Below, in pieces: positions 1-6,424 of a DNA stretch of 10,462 nt. The DNA lies in assembly GCA_904420155.1 (NCBI GenBank), contig CAJFUH010000230.1, positions 1-10,462 on the forward strand. The letters are read 5' to 3'. Each line of letters begins with the position of its first letter. Within the stretch, counting starts at the first letter, position 1. This DNA is from an uncultured Clostridia bacterium (lineage in GTDB: Bacteria; Bacillota; Clostridia; Oscillospirales; Acutalibacteraceae). Made by a program: the position numbers and the translations under genes. The notes beneath the pieces were generated by a model that was given only the letters and a program-made list of their open reading frames with translations, was not told the origin of the DNA and made no database searches.

Positions 1-87
1 GGCAGGGGAGGCTTTTTTGCTTGGGTCTTCTTGTTTGGCTTCTTCCTGGTTCTTATTAAAACCGAACCATTTTTTCTGTTTGCTCAT
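1..87 (-). CDS. Start of an unidentified lysine-rich protein (partial, runs off the left edge)
   Basis: An open frame of 29 codons begins with ATG at 87 and is still open at base 1, so only the N-terminus is present. It begins MSKQKKWFGF and continues as a highly charged stretch rich in Lys, Glu, Gln and Asp with no hydrophobic segment. The start is well supported by TAAGGAGT (AAGGAG at 101-96), 8 bases upstream. The stop of hisS lies 167 bases upstream, with no convincing terminator between, so read-through from hisS is possible. I do not recognise the family. A basic, hydrophilic N-terminus of this kind occurs before many membrane or GTPase domains, so no function is proposed. It does not resemble the start of AspRS, the gene that often follows hisS in Firmicutes. 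Confidence 0.7.
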   Translation of the reverse strand, partial: MSKQKKWFGFNKNQEEAKQEDPSKKASPA

Positions 88-254
88 AATGGAAACTCCT
101 TACTTGTGAAAATGGTGGCATTGCTTGGGAAATACCGTTGTTGCAAGAGGGGGACGGGGGCACTTCAATGTCGGCTCCCCTCCCTTTTATTCCTACGCCC
201 GGGCAGGGCGGAAGGTACGCAAGGGCAAATTCCCGGGAAATATCCGGGAGCAAA

Positions 255-1562
255 TCACTGGTCAAGCCCGTCCTGGTGCATAAACTGGGTGTACAGCTGG
301 GCAAAGTTTTGGAAGAACTCTTCCCCAATGCCGATTTCCTGCTGCTGGCCGGTCTGCATATTCTTGATCCTGGCGACGCCGGATTTCAGCTCGTCTTCTC
401 CCAGCACCATGGTGAACTTGGCCCCTAATTTGTCGGCGTATTTCATCTGGGCCTTCAGGCTGCGGCCGGAAAGGTCGCATTCCGCGCACAGGGATCCGTC
501 CCTCACATCCCGCACCATGCGGAACGCCGCCAGCTGGGCTTCTTCCCCCAGGCCCACGATATAAAGGTCGCAGGTGGCGTCTTTGACCTGCATAAAGGAG
601 CCGTCCTGCTTTTGCAGGGTCAAAAGCAGCCTCTCCAGCCCCAGGCCGAAGCCCAGGGAAGGCATGTCCGGGCCGCCCATCATCTTCACCAGGCCGTCGT
701 ACCGTCCGCCGCCGCATACGGTGGATTGCGCGCCGATGTCGCCGGACACGAATTCAAACACCGTGCGGGTGTAATAATCCAGGCCGCGCACGATCTTGGG
801 GTTGACGGTATAGGAAATATCCAGCGCGTCCAGATGCTTTTTGACGCTGTCGAAATGGTCGCGGCAATCGTCGCACAGGTAGTCCAGCATCACCGGCGCG
901 CCCTGGGCGATCTGGGAACAGACAGGGCTTTTGCAGTCTAAGATGCGCATGGGGTTGCGCTCCAGGCGGTCCTGGCAGGTGGCGCAAAGCTCCTCTTTAT
1001 GGGAAGAGAAATACTCCTTGAGGGCTTTATGGTAGTTGGGGCGGCAGTTGGGACAGCCGATAGAATTGATTTCCAGCGACAGCCCCTGCACGCCCAGGCA
1101 GTCAAACACGCTTTTGGCCAGGCTGATGATTTCCGCATCCGCCGCCGGGGCCGGGGCCCCGAACACCTCCACGCCGAACTGGTGGAATTCCCGCAGGCGG
1201 CCGGCCTGGGGTTTTTCGTAGCGGTAGCAGGAAGTGAAATAATAAGCCTTGATGGGCAGACCTTCGTTGTAAATGCCGTGTTCCAGCATGGCGCGCACGG
1301 CCCCCGCGGTTCCTTCCGGGCGCAGGGTGATGGAGCGGCCGCCCTTGTCCTCAAAGGTGTACATCTCCTTTTGCACCACGTCGGTGGTCTCTCCCACCGA
1401 GCGCTGGAACAGCTCGGTGTGTTCAAATACAGGGGTGCGGATCTCCCGGAACCCATGGGCGGCGCATACCCGGCGCATCACATCTTCCATGACGTGCCAC
1501 TGGTAGCTCTCCTTTGGGAGAACGTCCTGGGTTCCTCGGATCGCTTTGGTGATAAGAGCCAT
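255..1562 (-). CDS. hisS: Histidyl-tRNA synthetase
   Basis: Class II aminoacyl-tRNA synthetase, 435 residues, which charges tRNA-His with histidine in the cytoplasm using ATP. The N-terminus (KAIRGTQDVLP) is typical of the family. Motif 1 lies around residues 42-60. Motif 2 lies around 108-135, with YRYEKPQAGRLREFHQFG. The HisRS-specific histidine-binding motif RGLDYYTRTVFEF is at 259-271, and motif 3 (GFGLGLERLLL) at 304-314 with the conserved Arg311. The anticodon-binding domain follows from about 330. The insertion domain has four cysteine pairs (C170/C173, C193/C196, C210/C215, C230/C233), as in several clostridial HisRS, suggesting zinc or structural cysteines. The start at 1562 is chosen because ACGGAGGT lies 10 bases upstream and the protein then begins where the family does. 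A longer in-frame reading to 1787 would translate the T-box leader and is rejected. Expression is controlled by the T-box directly upstream. Confidence 0.97.
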   Translation of the reverse strand: MALITKAIRGTQDVLPKESYQWHVMEDVMRRVCAAHGFREIRTPVFEHTELFQRSVGETTDVVQKEMYTFEDKGGRSITLRPEGTAGAVRAMLEHGIYNEGLPIKAYYFTSCYRYEKPQAGRLREFHQFGVEVFGAPAPAADAEIISLAKSVFDCLGVQGLSLEINSIGCPNCRPNYHKALKEYFSSHKEELCATCQDRLERNPMRILDCKSPVCSQIAQGAPVMLDYLCDDCRDHFDSVKKHLDALDISYTVNPKIVRGLDYYTRTVFEFVSGDIGAQSTVCGGGRYDGLVKMMGGPDMPSLGFGLGLERLLLTLQKQDGSFMQVKDATCDLYIVGLGEEAQLAAFRMVRDVRDGSLCAECDLSGRSLKAQMKYADKLGAKFTMVLGEDELKSGVARIKNMQTGQQQEIGIGEEFFQNFAQLYTQFMHQDGLDQ

Positions 1563-1700
1563 AAGATTGATACCTCCGTAAAAACATGGGGTGGTTGTAT
1601 GTGCAAAAGCCCTGGGGCTTCTGTTGCCAAATCTGTGGGGGCCAGCGATGTTTTCCGTCGGAAACGGGGAATCTTTGCCTATTTTTGGCAAAGCAAAAAG

Positions 1701-1740
1701 ACAAAAAATCCCCCGTCCCCGGAAAAGGGACGAGGGATTT
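1701..1740 (-). terminator. Intrinsic terminator of the hisS T-box leader
   Basis: A 14-bp stem (1740-1727 pairing with 1719-1706, one G-U pair) has a 7-base loop and is followed by a T-rich stretch, with a further run of five T a few bases on. The upstream arm contains CGTCCC, which is also the 3' half of the antiterminator, so the two folds are mutually exclusive as expected for a T-box. Confidence 0.9.
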
Positions 1741-1950
1741 CCTCGCGGTGCCACCCTTTTTAAAGGCGAAAAATGCCTTTCACTCATAAGCCCTTAACGC
1801 GGGCTGCTCGGGGACGTCCCCCCAACAACAGGGGGCAAGCCCGGCTCACGGGTGTCTTCAGCGGCTGTGGGTGCGCGAAAGGGCTTTCAGCAAATACCCT
1901 TCCTCTCTGTGCGCAACAGCGCAGCTTACTCTTCCCGGTCTACGCCTTTG
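1701..1950 (-). promoter_or_regulatory. T-box riboswitch leader of hisS
   Basis: On the minus strand the canonical T-box AGGGTGGCACCGCG is at 1757-1744, about 180 bases before the hisS start. Upstream are stem I elements: GAAGAGTAA (AGTA at 1930-1927), a distal segment with CAGAGAG and GCTGAAAG (about 1911-1885), and the specifier-loop segment GAAGACACCC (1859-1850 region). A small stem III, AAAGGC-ATTTTTC-GCCTTT, directly precedes the T-box. AAAGGG just before the T-box can pair with CCCTTT at about 1729-1724, forming an antiterminator that excludes the terminator at 1740-1706. Established for the class: uncharged tRNA pairs with the specifier and with the T-box bulge and allows read-through. 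The specifier bases GACAC contain both GAC (Asp) and CAC (His). The 5' end is approximate. I see no strong promoter before it, so it may be fed from minD-mgsA. Confidence 0.93.
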
Positions 1951-1982
1951 AGAAAGCCAAATCCTGCCTTACGGCGGGAATG

Positions 1983-2387
1983 TTACATTTTGGGGTTGAG
2001 AATATTGCGCCAATCCAAATCGCCGCGTTCTAAACCGTGGATCAGGACCTCTCCCGTGGCGATATTGGTGGCCACCGGGATATTATGCATGTCGCACAGG
2101 CGCAGCAGGTTCATATCGTTGGGTTCATGGGGCTTCGGATTGAGCGGGTCACGGAAAAACAGTAACAGATCGACCTCATTGCAGGCAATCCTAGCGGCAA
2201 TTTGTTGGTCGCCTCCCTGAGAACCACTCAGGAATTTCTGAATCTGTAATCCGGTGGCTTCGGAAACCATTTTTCCGGTTGTGCCTGTAGCGCATAGGTT
2301 GTGGCGGCTGAGGATGCCACAATATGCGATACAAAATTGTACCATCAATTCTTTTTTTGCATCATGTGCAATCAAGGCGATATTCAT
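1983..2387 (-). CDS. mgsA: Methylglyoxal synthase
   Basis: A 134-residue enzyme that converts dihydroxyacetone phosphate to methylglyoxal and phosphate, a glycolytic bypass used under phosphate limitation or sugar-phosphate overload; cytoplasmic. The sequence matches the family throughout: MNIALIAHDAKK at the start, the phosphate-binding ATGTTG at 33-38, GGDQQ at 58-62 (Asp60 matching the catalytic Asp71 of E. coli), FFRDPL at 77-82 (Asp80) and PHEP at 86-89 (His87 matching His98). The length fits the Gram-positive family. One oddity: the position matching E. coli Asp101 appears to be Asn90, with Asp91 next to it. The start at 2387 is preceded by AGGAGGG, 9 bases upstream. A longer in-frame start near 2636 would overlap minD and has no family support. 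It lies 89 bases after minD, probably in the same transcript, and directly before the hisS T-box leader. Confidence 0.96.
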   Translation of the reverse strand: MNIALIAHDAKKELMVQFCIAYCGILSRHNLCATGTTGKMVSEATGLQIQKFLSGSQGGDQQIAARIACNEVDLLLFFRDPLNPKPHEPNDMNLLRLCDMHNIPVATNIATGEVLIHGLERGDLDWRNILNPKM

Positions 2388-2476
2388 ACTCGTTTTCCCT
2401 CCTGATGAATCTAGTTTTGACATGTGGTTGTACGTTGAAAAAAACATGCGATATCCGATCAAAGATGATGTGAAGT

Positions 2477-3214
2477 TTAGAGCGGCCCCAAAGGGACATC
2501 CTCCCCTTCCAGCCTGGCGGCCAAGCGGTGCAAAGCTTTGGCGGCGGCGGATTTTCCCGAAACGGGCCCCCCCTTGACTGCACTGCGGGCTACGGCAAAG
2601 TCCTCCGGAATCACGGCAATCAGCTGGATGCCGCACGCGTCGATCACGGCGTCCAGATCCTCAAACCCTTCCAATCGGAAAAAGCTTTTGGCGTGGAAGC
2701 GGTTCACCACCAGCCGAATTTCGGAGATCCCCCTGTCCTCCAGGAGCCTGCGTACCTTGTCCGCATCCCTCATACAGAGGGGATCCGGCGTAGACACCAC
2801 CAGCGCCCGTTGGGCGGGGGCGATTGCCGATTGAAACCCGCGTCCCAATCCGGCGGGACAATCCATGAGAATATGGTCGTAATAACGGGAGAATACCCGG
2901 CACAGCTGCGTCATGATATCCGGGCTGACGGCGTCTTCCGGGTTTTGCGGAGCCGGTAGTAAAAAAAGGCCGTTGCTACCCCCACAGGGGTAAACAGCCT
3001 TGGACGGTTCGCAATTGCCCGTTACCACATCGGAAAGGTCGTACACCAGGTCGCAGGACGTCCCCAGCATATAGTCCAAACTTCTCAGCCCAGCGTCCAT
3101 ATCGATGAGTAAAACCCGGCGGCCGCGGCGCGCCAACGCGGCGCCCAATCCGGCGGCGACGGCGGATTTCCCCACGCCGCCCTTTCCCGATGTAATGACT
3201 GTTACAATTCCCAT
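2477..3214 (-). CDS. minD: MinD-type septum-site ATPase lacking the C-terminal membrane-targeting helix
   Basis: A ParA/MinD-family P-loop ATPase of 245 residues. It has the deviant Walker A GKGGVGKS (10-17) with signature Lys11 and P-loop Lys16, the MinD-like IDMDAGLRSLD (37-47), Walker B ILMDCPAG with Asp118, and VVNR at 169-172. In the family, MinD dimerises on ATP at the membrane and recruits MinC to block FtsZ at wrong sites. The chain ends GEDVPLGPL, the point where B. subtilis MinD continues for about 20 more residues including the amphipathic membrane helix. No other frame past the stop restores one. Neither minC nor minE is adjacent, although MinD is normally encoded with at least one of them. 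It starts at 3214 with TGAGGT 9 bases upstream and has its own promoter. A role as a MinD is inferred from sequence and from the mre context; a soluble MinD-like regulator is the alternative. Confidence 0.88.
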   Translation of the reverse strand: MGIVTVITSGKGGVGKSAVAAGLGAALARRGRRVLLIDMDAGLRSLDYMLGTSCDLVYDLSDVVTGNCEPSKAVYPCGGSNGLFLLPAPQNPEDAVSPDIMTQLCRVFSRYYDHILMDCPAGLGRGFQSAIAPAQRALVVSTPDPLCMRDADKVRRLLEDRGISEIRLVVNRFHAKSFFRLEGFEDLDAVIDACGIQLIAVIPEDFAVARSAVKGGPVSGKSAAAKALHRLAARLEGEDVPLGPL

Positions 3215-3235
3215 TGGTCAACTACCTCACTTACC

Positions 3236-3264
3236 ATACTACCATAATAATGACCAGTAGTCAA
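3236..3264 (-). promoter_or_regulatory. Sigma-A promoter for minD-mgsA
   Basis: Minus-strand TTGACT (3264-3259), a 17-base spacer and TAGTAT (3241-3236). Initiation would fall near 3229, giving a leader of about 15 bases that consists of little more than the ribosome binding site. It fits the terminator at 3565-3519, which would separate minD from the mre operon. Confidence 0.6.
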
Positions 3265-3518
3265 AGCGTTTTCGCCACTTTTTTTTACAAAAAGATAAGA
3301 GGAATCATGGTGTATTTCACAAAAACAGCCTTTTTTGCCGAAATTAGGCAGTTTTTCCAGTATAAACCTACGAGAAACCGGAAAGGCCGCGCCATGATTT
3401 GGATAACTTGCTTAAAGAACTCCGGCCAGGAAGAGAATAATCCCCCTATCAGGGAGAATACAACAAAGAAGGGGGAAATCCCGTCGAAACAGCGCGCAGG
3501 GAAATATGGATTTTTCCT
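3265..3518. other. Intergenic stretch without a recognised gene
   Basis: This is the middle of the 448-base gap between mrdA and minD, whose ends hold the mre-operon terminator and the minD promoter. The part between is A/T-rich toward minD. A plus-strand open frame (3214-3786) crosses it but has no ribosome binding site, no family features, and runs into the 3' end of mrdA on the other strand. I see nothing functional here. Confidence 0.5.
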
Positions 3519-3565
3519 AAAAAAAACAGGAAGGGCCGCCGCGGCGTTTCTGCACGCCGCAGCGG
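3519..3565 (-). terminator. Probable intrinsic terminator of the mreBCD-mrdA operon
   Basis: The 11-base arms 3565-3555 and 3546-3536 form a GC-rich stem with one mismatch and an 8-base loop (TGCAGAAA). A run of eight T follows at 3526-3519 after a 9-base gap. The gap is longer than ideal, but a small second stem (TTCCT/AGGAA) brackets the T-run. It lies about 100 bases past the mrdA stop and before the minD promoter, where an operon end is expected. Confidence 0.6.
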
Positions 3566-3643
3566 TCCTGCATGACGCGGGGCAAGGGGTTTCCCGGCAA
3601 CTTTTTCCATGCCATGGCCCCCGCCTGATCCTGCCGTCCCCAT

Positions 3644-3660
3644 CCCCGGCGCCGCCGGGG
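3644..3660 (-). other. Perfect GC-rich hairpin directly after the mrdA stop codon
   Basis: CCCCGGC-GGC-GCCGGGG begins 2 bases after the TAA stop of mrdA. It has a 7-bp G/C stem and a 3-base loop, with no T-run after it, so it is more likely a transcript-stabilising 3' structure than a terminator by itself. Confidence 0.5.
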
Positions 3661-3662
3661 CT

Positions 3663-5828
3663 TTATGCCTGGGAAGAAGAAGTATCCTCCCCTTGGGAAG
3701 ACGAGGTATCTCCATCTGTGGAGGGCGTTGTGGAGCCGTCCGGATTGGTGGGAGCAATCTCCTCCATCCCGGTGCCGAAGAAATAGGCGTCGAAAATAGC
3801 CTTGGCCACATCGGCGGGGAACTGGGTCTTGCTGCCGTGTTCAATGACCACCGCCACCGCGATTTCCGGGTCGTCATAAGGGGCGAAGGCGATGAACGTC
3901 GTATGGTCCGGGATCTTCTGCGCTACCGTTCCCAACTGGGCGGTACCGGTCTTGGCCGCCACCGCGATGGGGTAATCCCCAAAATAATGGTTGGCAGTAC
4001 CCCTGGGGTTCACCACCACCTGGCGCATGGCTTCTTTGACCAGGTTCAGGTTTTCCTGGGAAACCTCGGTATTAGTGATGACGTTGGGGTTCTCGGAATC
4101 GTATTGTTCCATCACATTCTGACGGGAATAATCGGTCTTCTTATCCACAATATGGGTTTGCAGCCGCACGCCGTTGTTGGCGATGGTGGCGGCATAGGTG
4201 GCAAGCTGAATCGGCGTGAAGGCGTCGTCGCCCTGGCCGATGGAGGCGTTGAGGATATCGCCGCCGTACCAGGTCTTGCCCAGGCGTTCGCTGGTCTCCG
4301 GGGAAGCCCGCCGTCCCTGCGCCTCGTTGAGTTCCACCCCTGTGTACTCTCCCAGCCCGAAGCGCTCCAGGTACTGGTTGAGGGAATCGATGCCCAGGTT
4401 GCGGCCCACGTCAAAGAAGTAATAGTTGCACGACACCGCCATGGCCATATTCAGCGCCAAGGGGCCGTGGTAGCCCAGGCACAGGGCATAGTCGTCGGAA
4501 TTGGAGCTGAATACATACCTGCGGATACAATTGACGGTGGTATCCTTGGTGATAATCCCTTCCTGCAAAGCCGCGGAAGCCACCGCCGGCTTGATGGAAG
4601 AACCAATGGGGTAAGTGCCGTTCAGGGCCCGGCCCAGCATGGGCTTGTGGGCGTCGTCCTGCAAAATCTGCAATTTATACTCGGGGTCTTCGGTATAGCG
4701 GGTCAAATCGTAGGTGGGATAGCTCTGGGCGCACAGCACCGCAAAGTCCTTAACCCGCAGGGCCACCACCGCCCCGGAATATTTGATACTGTCGCTCTTA
4801 TTGGTGCTGGCGTTTTCCGCCCCCTGGACGGCCTGTTCCAGGGCTTTGGCGGCCACCCGCTGCATCCGGGCGTCCAGGGTCAGGTAGATGGTTTGCCCCG
4901 GCTGGGCGTTTTCCACCTCTTTCACGTCCAGGATGGACCCGGAAGGGGTGGTTTCCACGATTTTTTCGCCTTTGGTGCCCACCAGGATATCTTCAAACTT
5001 CCCTTCCACGCCGCTGGTGCCGATCTTGGAATTGATGTCGTACTTTTCCTTATCGGCATTTTTGTAGGCGTCGGCGCTGATGGGCTCCAGCGTGCCGATC
5101 AGGTGGGGCGCCACGTCCCCGTTGACGTATTTGCGGGTGGGCACGGTTTCGGAAAACACGCCGGGCAGCTTCTGATGGTTTTCCTCCACAATGGCCACCA
5201 TTTCTTCGCTCACGTCGTCGGCAAAGGTATATTTGGTCTTGGCGTTAAAACCGCTTTTCTCCATGTTATAGCGCACGCTGGCCACTTTCAGTTTGTCCGC
5301 GTTGGAAAGGCTGGAACATTTATAGTGGTCGTCCCCGGTGATCACATCCATGCATTCCTGCGCCGTGGCGTAGCTCTGCATCCGGTAGAAGGACTTCAGC
5401 GCGGCTACGTCGGATTCGCTGTCCTCGCCGCTTTTAAATACAAAATTGCCGTCCGTGTCCAGCGTGATGGGAAGGATGTCAATCCACTCTTCCCCCCGGC
5501 GCTCAAACAGGTCCACCAGCTTTAAAATGGTGTCGTTGCGGATCTGGTTGGTTTCCTCCCTGTTTTCGCCGGTCATGTACAAACTGTCGAACACCACTTG
5601 ATAGCCGGTGATGTTGACGGCCAGGTCCACGCCGTTGACGTCCAGGATCTCCCCGCGCAAAGGCTGGATCTCTACAGAATACTGGTTGGTACTGTCCGCC
5701 TTTTCCCGGTATTCGGACCCCTGTACAATCTGCCAGTTGATCAGCTGGACCCCGAACACCGCGAAAATAGCCAACAGTATCAGCACGCAGGCCACATACC
5801 GGCCCGTATATTTTTTTTCTTCATCCAT
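3663..5828 (-). CDS. mrdA: Class B penicillin-binding protein, PBP2/elongasome transpeptidase
   Basis: A 721-residue membrane-anchored D,D-transpeptidase that cross-links peptidoglycan during lateral wall growth. It has a short cytoplasmic N-terminus, one membrane segment at about 11-30, and the PBP dimerisation/pedestal domain at about 50-300, including the conserved LRGEILDVNG (57-66). The transpeptidase domain follows with all three active-site motifs: SSIK (410-413, nucleophile Ser410), SCN (466-468) and KTGTA (626-630). An active enzyme is therefore expected. The last ~27 residues are a Ser/Thr/Asp/Gly-rich tail ending in two near-copies of DTSSSQ. It starts at 5828 with AAGGTGG 10 bases upstream and lies 83 bases after mreD as the last gene of the operon. 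The partner glycosyltransferase RodA is not encoded in this window. PBP2 rather than a divisome PBP is inferred from the mre context. Confidence 0.94.
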   Translation of the reverse strand: MDEEKKYTGRYVACVLILLAIFAVFGVQLINWQIVQGSEYREKADSTNQYSVEIQPLRGEILDVNGVDLAVNITGYQVVFDSLYMTGENREETNQIRNDTILKLVDLFERRGEEWIDILPITLDTDGNFVFKSGEDSESDVAALKSFYRMQSYATAQECMDVITGDDHYKCSSLSNADKLKVASVRYNMEKSGFNAKTKYTFADDVSEEMVAIVEENHQKLPGVFSETVPTRKYVNGDVAPHLIGTLEPISADAYKNADKEKYDINSKIGTSGVEGKFEDILVGTKGEKIVETTPSGSILDVKEVENAQPGQTIYLTLDARMQRVAAKALEQAVQGAENASTNKSDSIKYSGAVVALRVKDFAVLCAQSYPTYDLTRYTEDPEYKLQILQDDAHKPMLGRALNGTYPIGSSIKPAVASAALQEGIITKDTTVNCIRRYVFSSNSDDYALCLGYHGPLALNMAMAVSCNYYFFDVGRNLGIDSLNQYLERFGLGEYTGVELNEAQGRRASPETSERLGKTWYGGDILNASIGQGDDAFTPIQLATYAATIANNGVRLQTHIVDKKTDYSRQNVMEQYDSENPNVITNTEVSQENLNLVKEAMRQVVVNPRGTANHYFGDYPIAVAAKTGTAQLGTVAQKIPDHTTFIAFAPYDDPEIAVAVVIEHGSKTQFPADVAKAIFDAYFFGTGMEEIAPTNPDGSTTPSTDGDTSSSQGEDTSSSQA

Positions 5829-5911
5829 GAAAGCAGCACCACCTTCTGTTGGGTCTCATGGTTTGCCGGGCCCCCCGTAAGGATCCCGGACGGCTGTCTA
5901 AAAAAGGATTC

Positions 5912-6421
5912 TCATTCCCGTTCCCGGATGGCGATGGCAAACGCCTTATTAAAGAAATAAAGGATGGGGGTGGGCAAAAAGGTATATAACATCATGGGCA
6001 GATAATGGTACTGGAACGCGTACCCTATATCCCCATACTTGCGCAGGCAATAGAAGAACACAAATTCCAGGCATCCCACGATGAAGGTCCCTACCGCGGA
6101 CACCAGCAGCACGGTCAGCACGTTGGTCTTTACCAGATTGACCGCCAGCAGCCCCACAAAATATCCCAGGACCCCCAATAAAATGGCGTGGAAACCCAGC
6201 ACATAACCGCAGCTGACATCCATCAGCAGCCCGATGAACACCCCGAACCCCAGGCCGGTAAACTCGTCCTCCAGCATGGCTACGGAAAACAGCACCGGCA
6301 GGATCAAAAAGGGGCGGGCCCCAAAAAGGGCGGGGAAATCCGGGGTCTGCTGGATGATAAACAGCACCAGGATCTCTAACGTGTAAGCCAGATAACGGAA
6401 AAACCGAAACTTTTTCTGCAT
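5912..6421 (-). CDS. mreD: Rod-shape-determining membrane protein MreD
   Basis: A 169-residue, very hydrophobic protein with about six membrane segments (roughly 9-25, 36-50, 56-70, 76-96, 101-124 and 139-163) and a short basic end. MreD is the integral membrane partner of MreC in the elongasome. The MreD-like stretch GLGFGVFIGLLMDVSCG (56-72) carries the Gly-rich segment and Asp typical of the family. The ATG at 6421 comes 3 bases after the mreC stop, and its ribosome binding site (GGAGG at 6434-6430) lies inside the end of mreC, which suggests translational coupling. Both length and position, between mreC and the PBP2 gene, are as expected. Confidence 0.93.
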   Translation of the reverse strand: MQKKFRFFRYLAYTLEILVLFIIQQTPDFPALFGARPFLILPVLFSVAMLEDEFTGLGFGVFIGLLMDVSCGYVLGFHAILLGVLGYFVGLLAVNLVKTNVLTVLLVSAVGTFIVGCLEFVFFYCLRKYGDIGYAFQYHYLPMMLYTFLPTPILYFFNKAFAIAIRERE

Positions 6422-6424
6422 CCC

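Noticed and set aside
190..254. Possible terminator after hisS (TCCCGG/CCGGGA and CGCCC/GGGCG stems)
   Set aside because: Both stems are only 5-6 bp and neither is followed by a T-run on the minus strand, so I do not call a terminator.
1563..1787. N-terminal extension of HisRS
   Set aside because: It translates the T-box, the terminator and the spacer. The family start at 1562 has a good ribosome binding site.
2388..2636. N-terminal extension of methylglyoxal synthase overlapping minD
   Set aside because: No homology to the family, overlap with a well-supported gene, and a strong AGGAGGG site directly before the start at 2387.
3214..3786. Plus-strand open frame of 190 codons in the mrdA-minD gap
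   Set aside because: No ribosome binding site, low-complexity translation, crosses the terminator and the 3' end of mrdA.
3609..5525. Plus-strand open frame of 638 codons
   Set aside because: It is exactly antisense to mrdA, has a skewed Gly/His/Val-rich composition and no family features. The minus-strand frame has all transpeptidase motifs.
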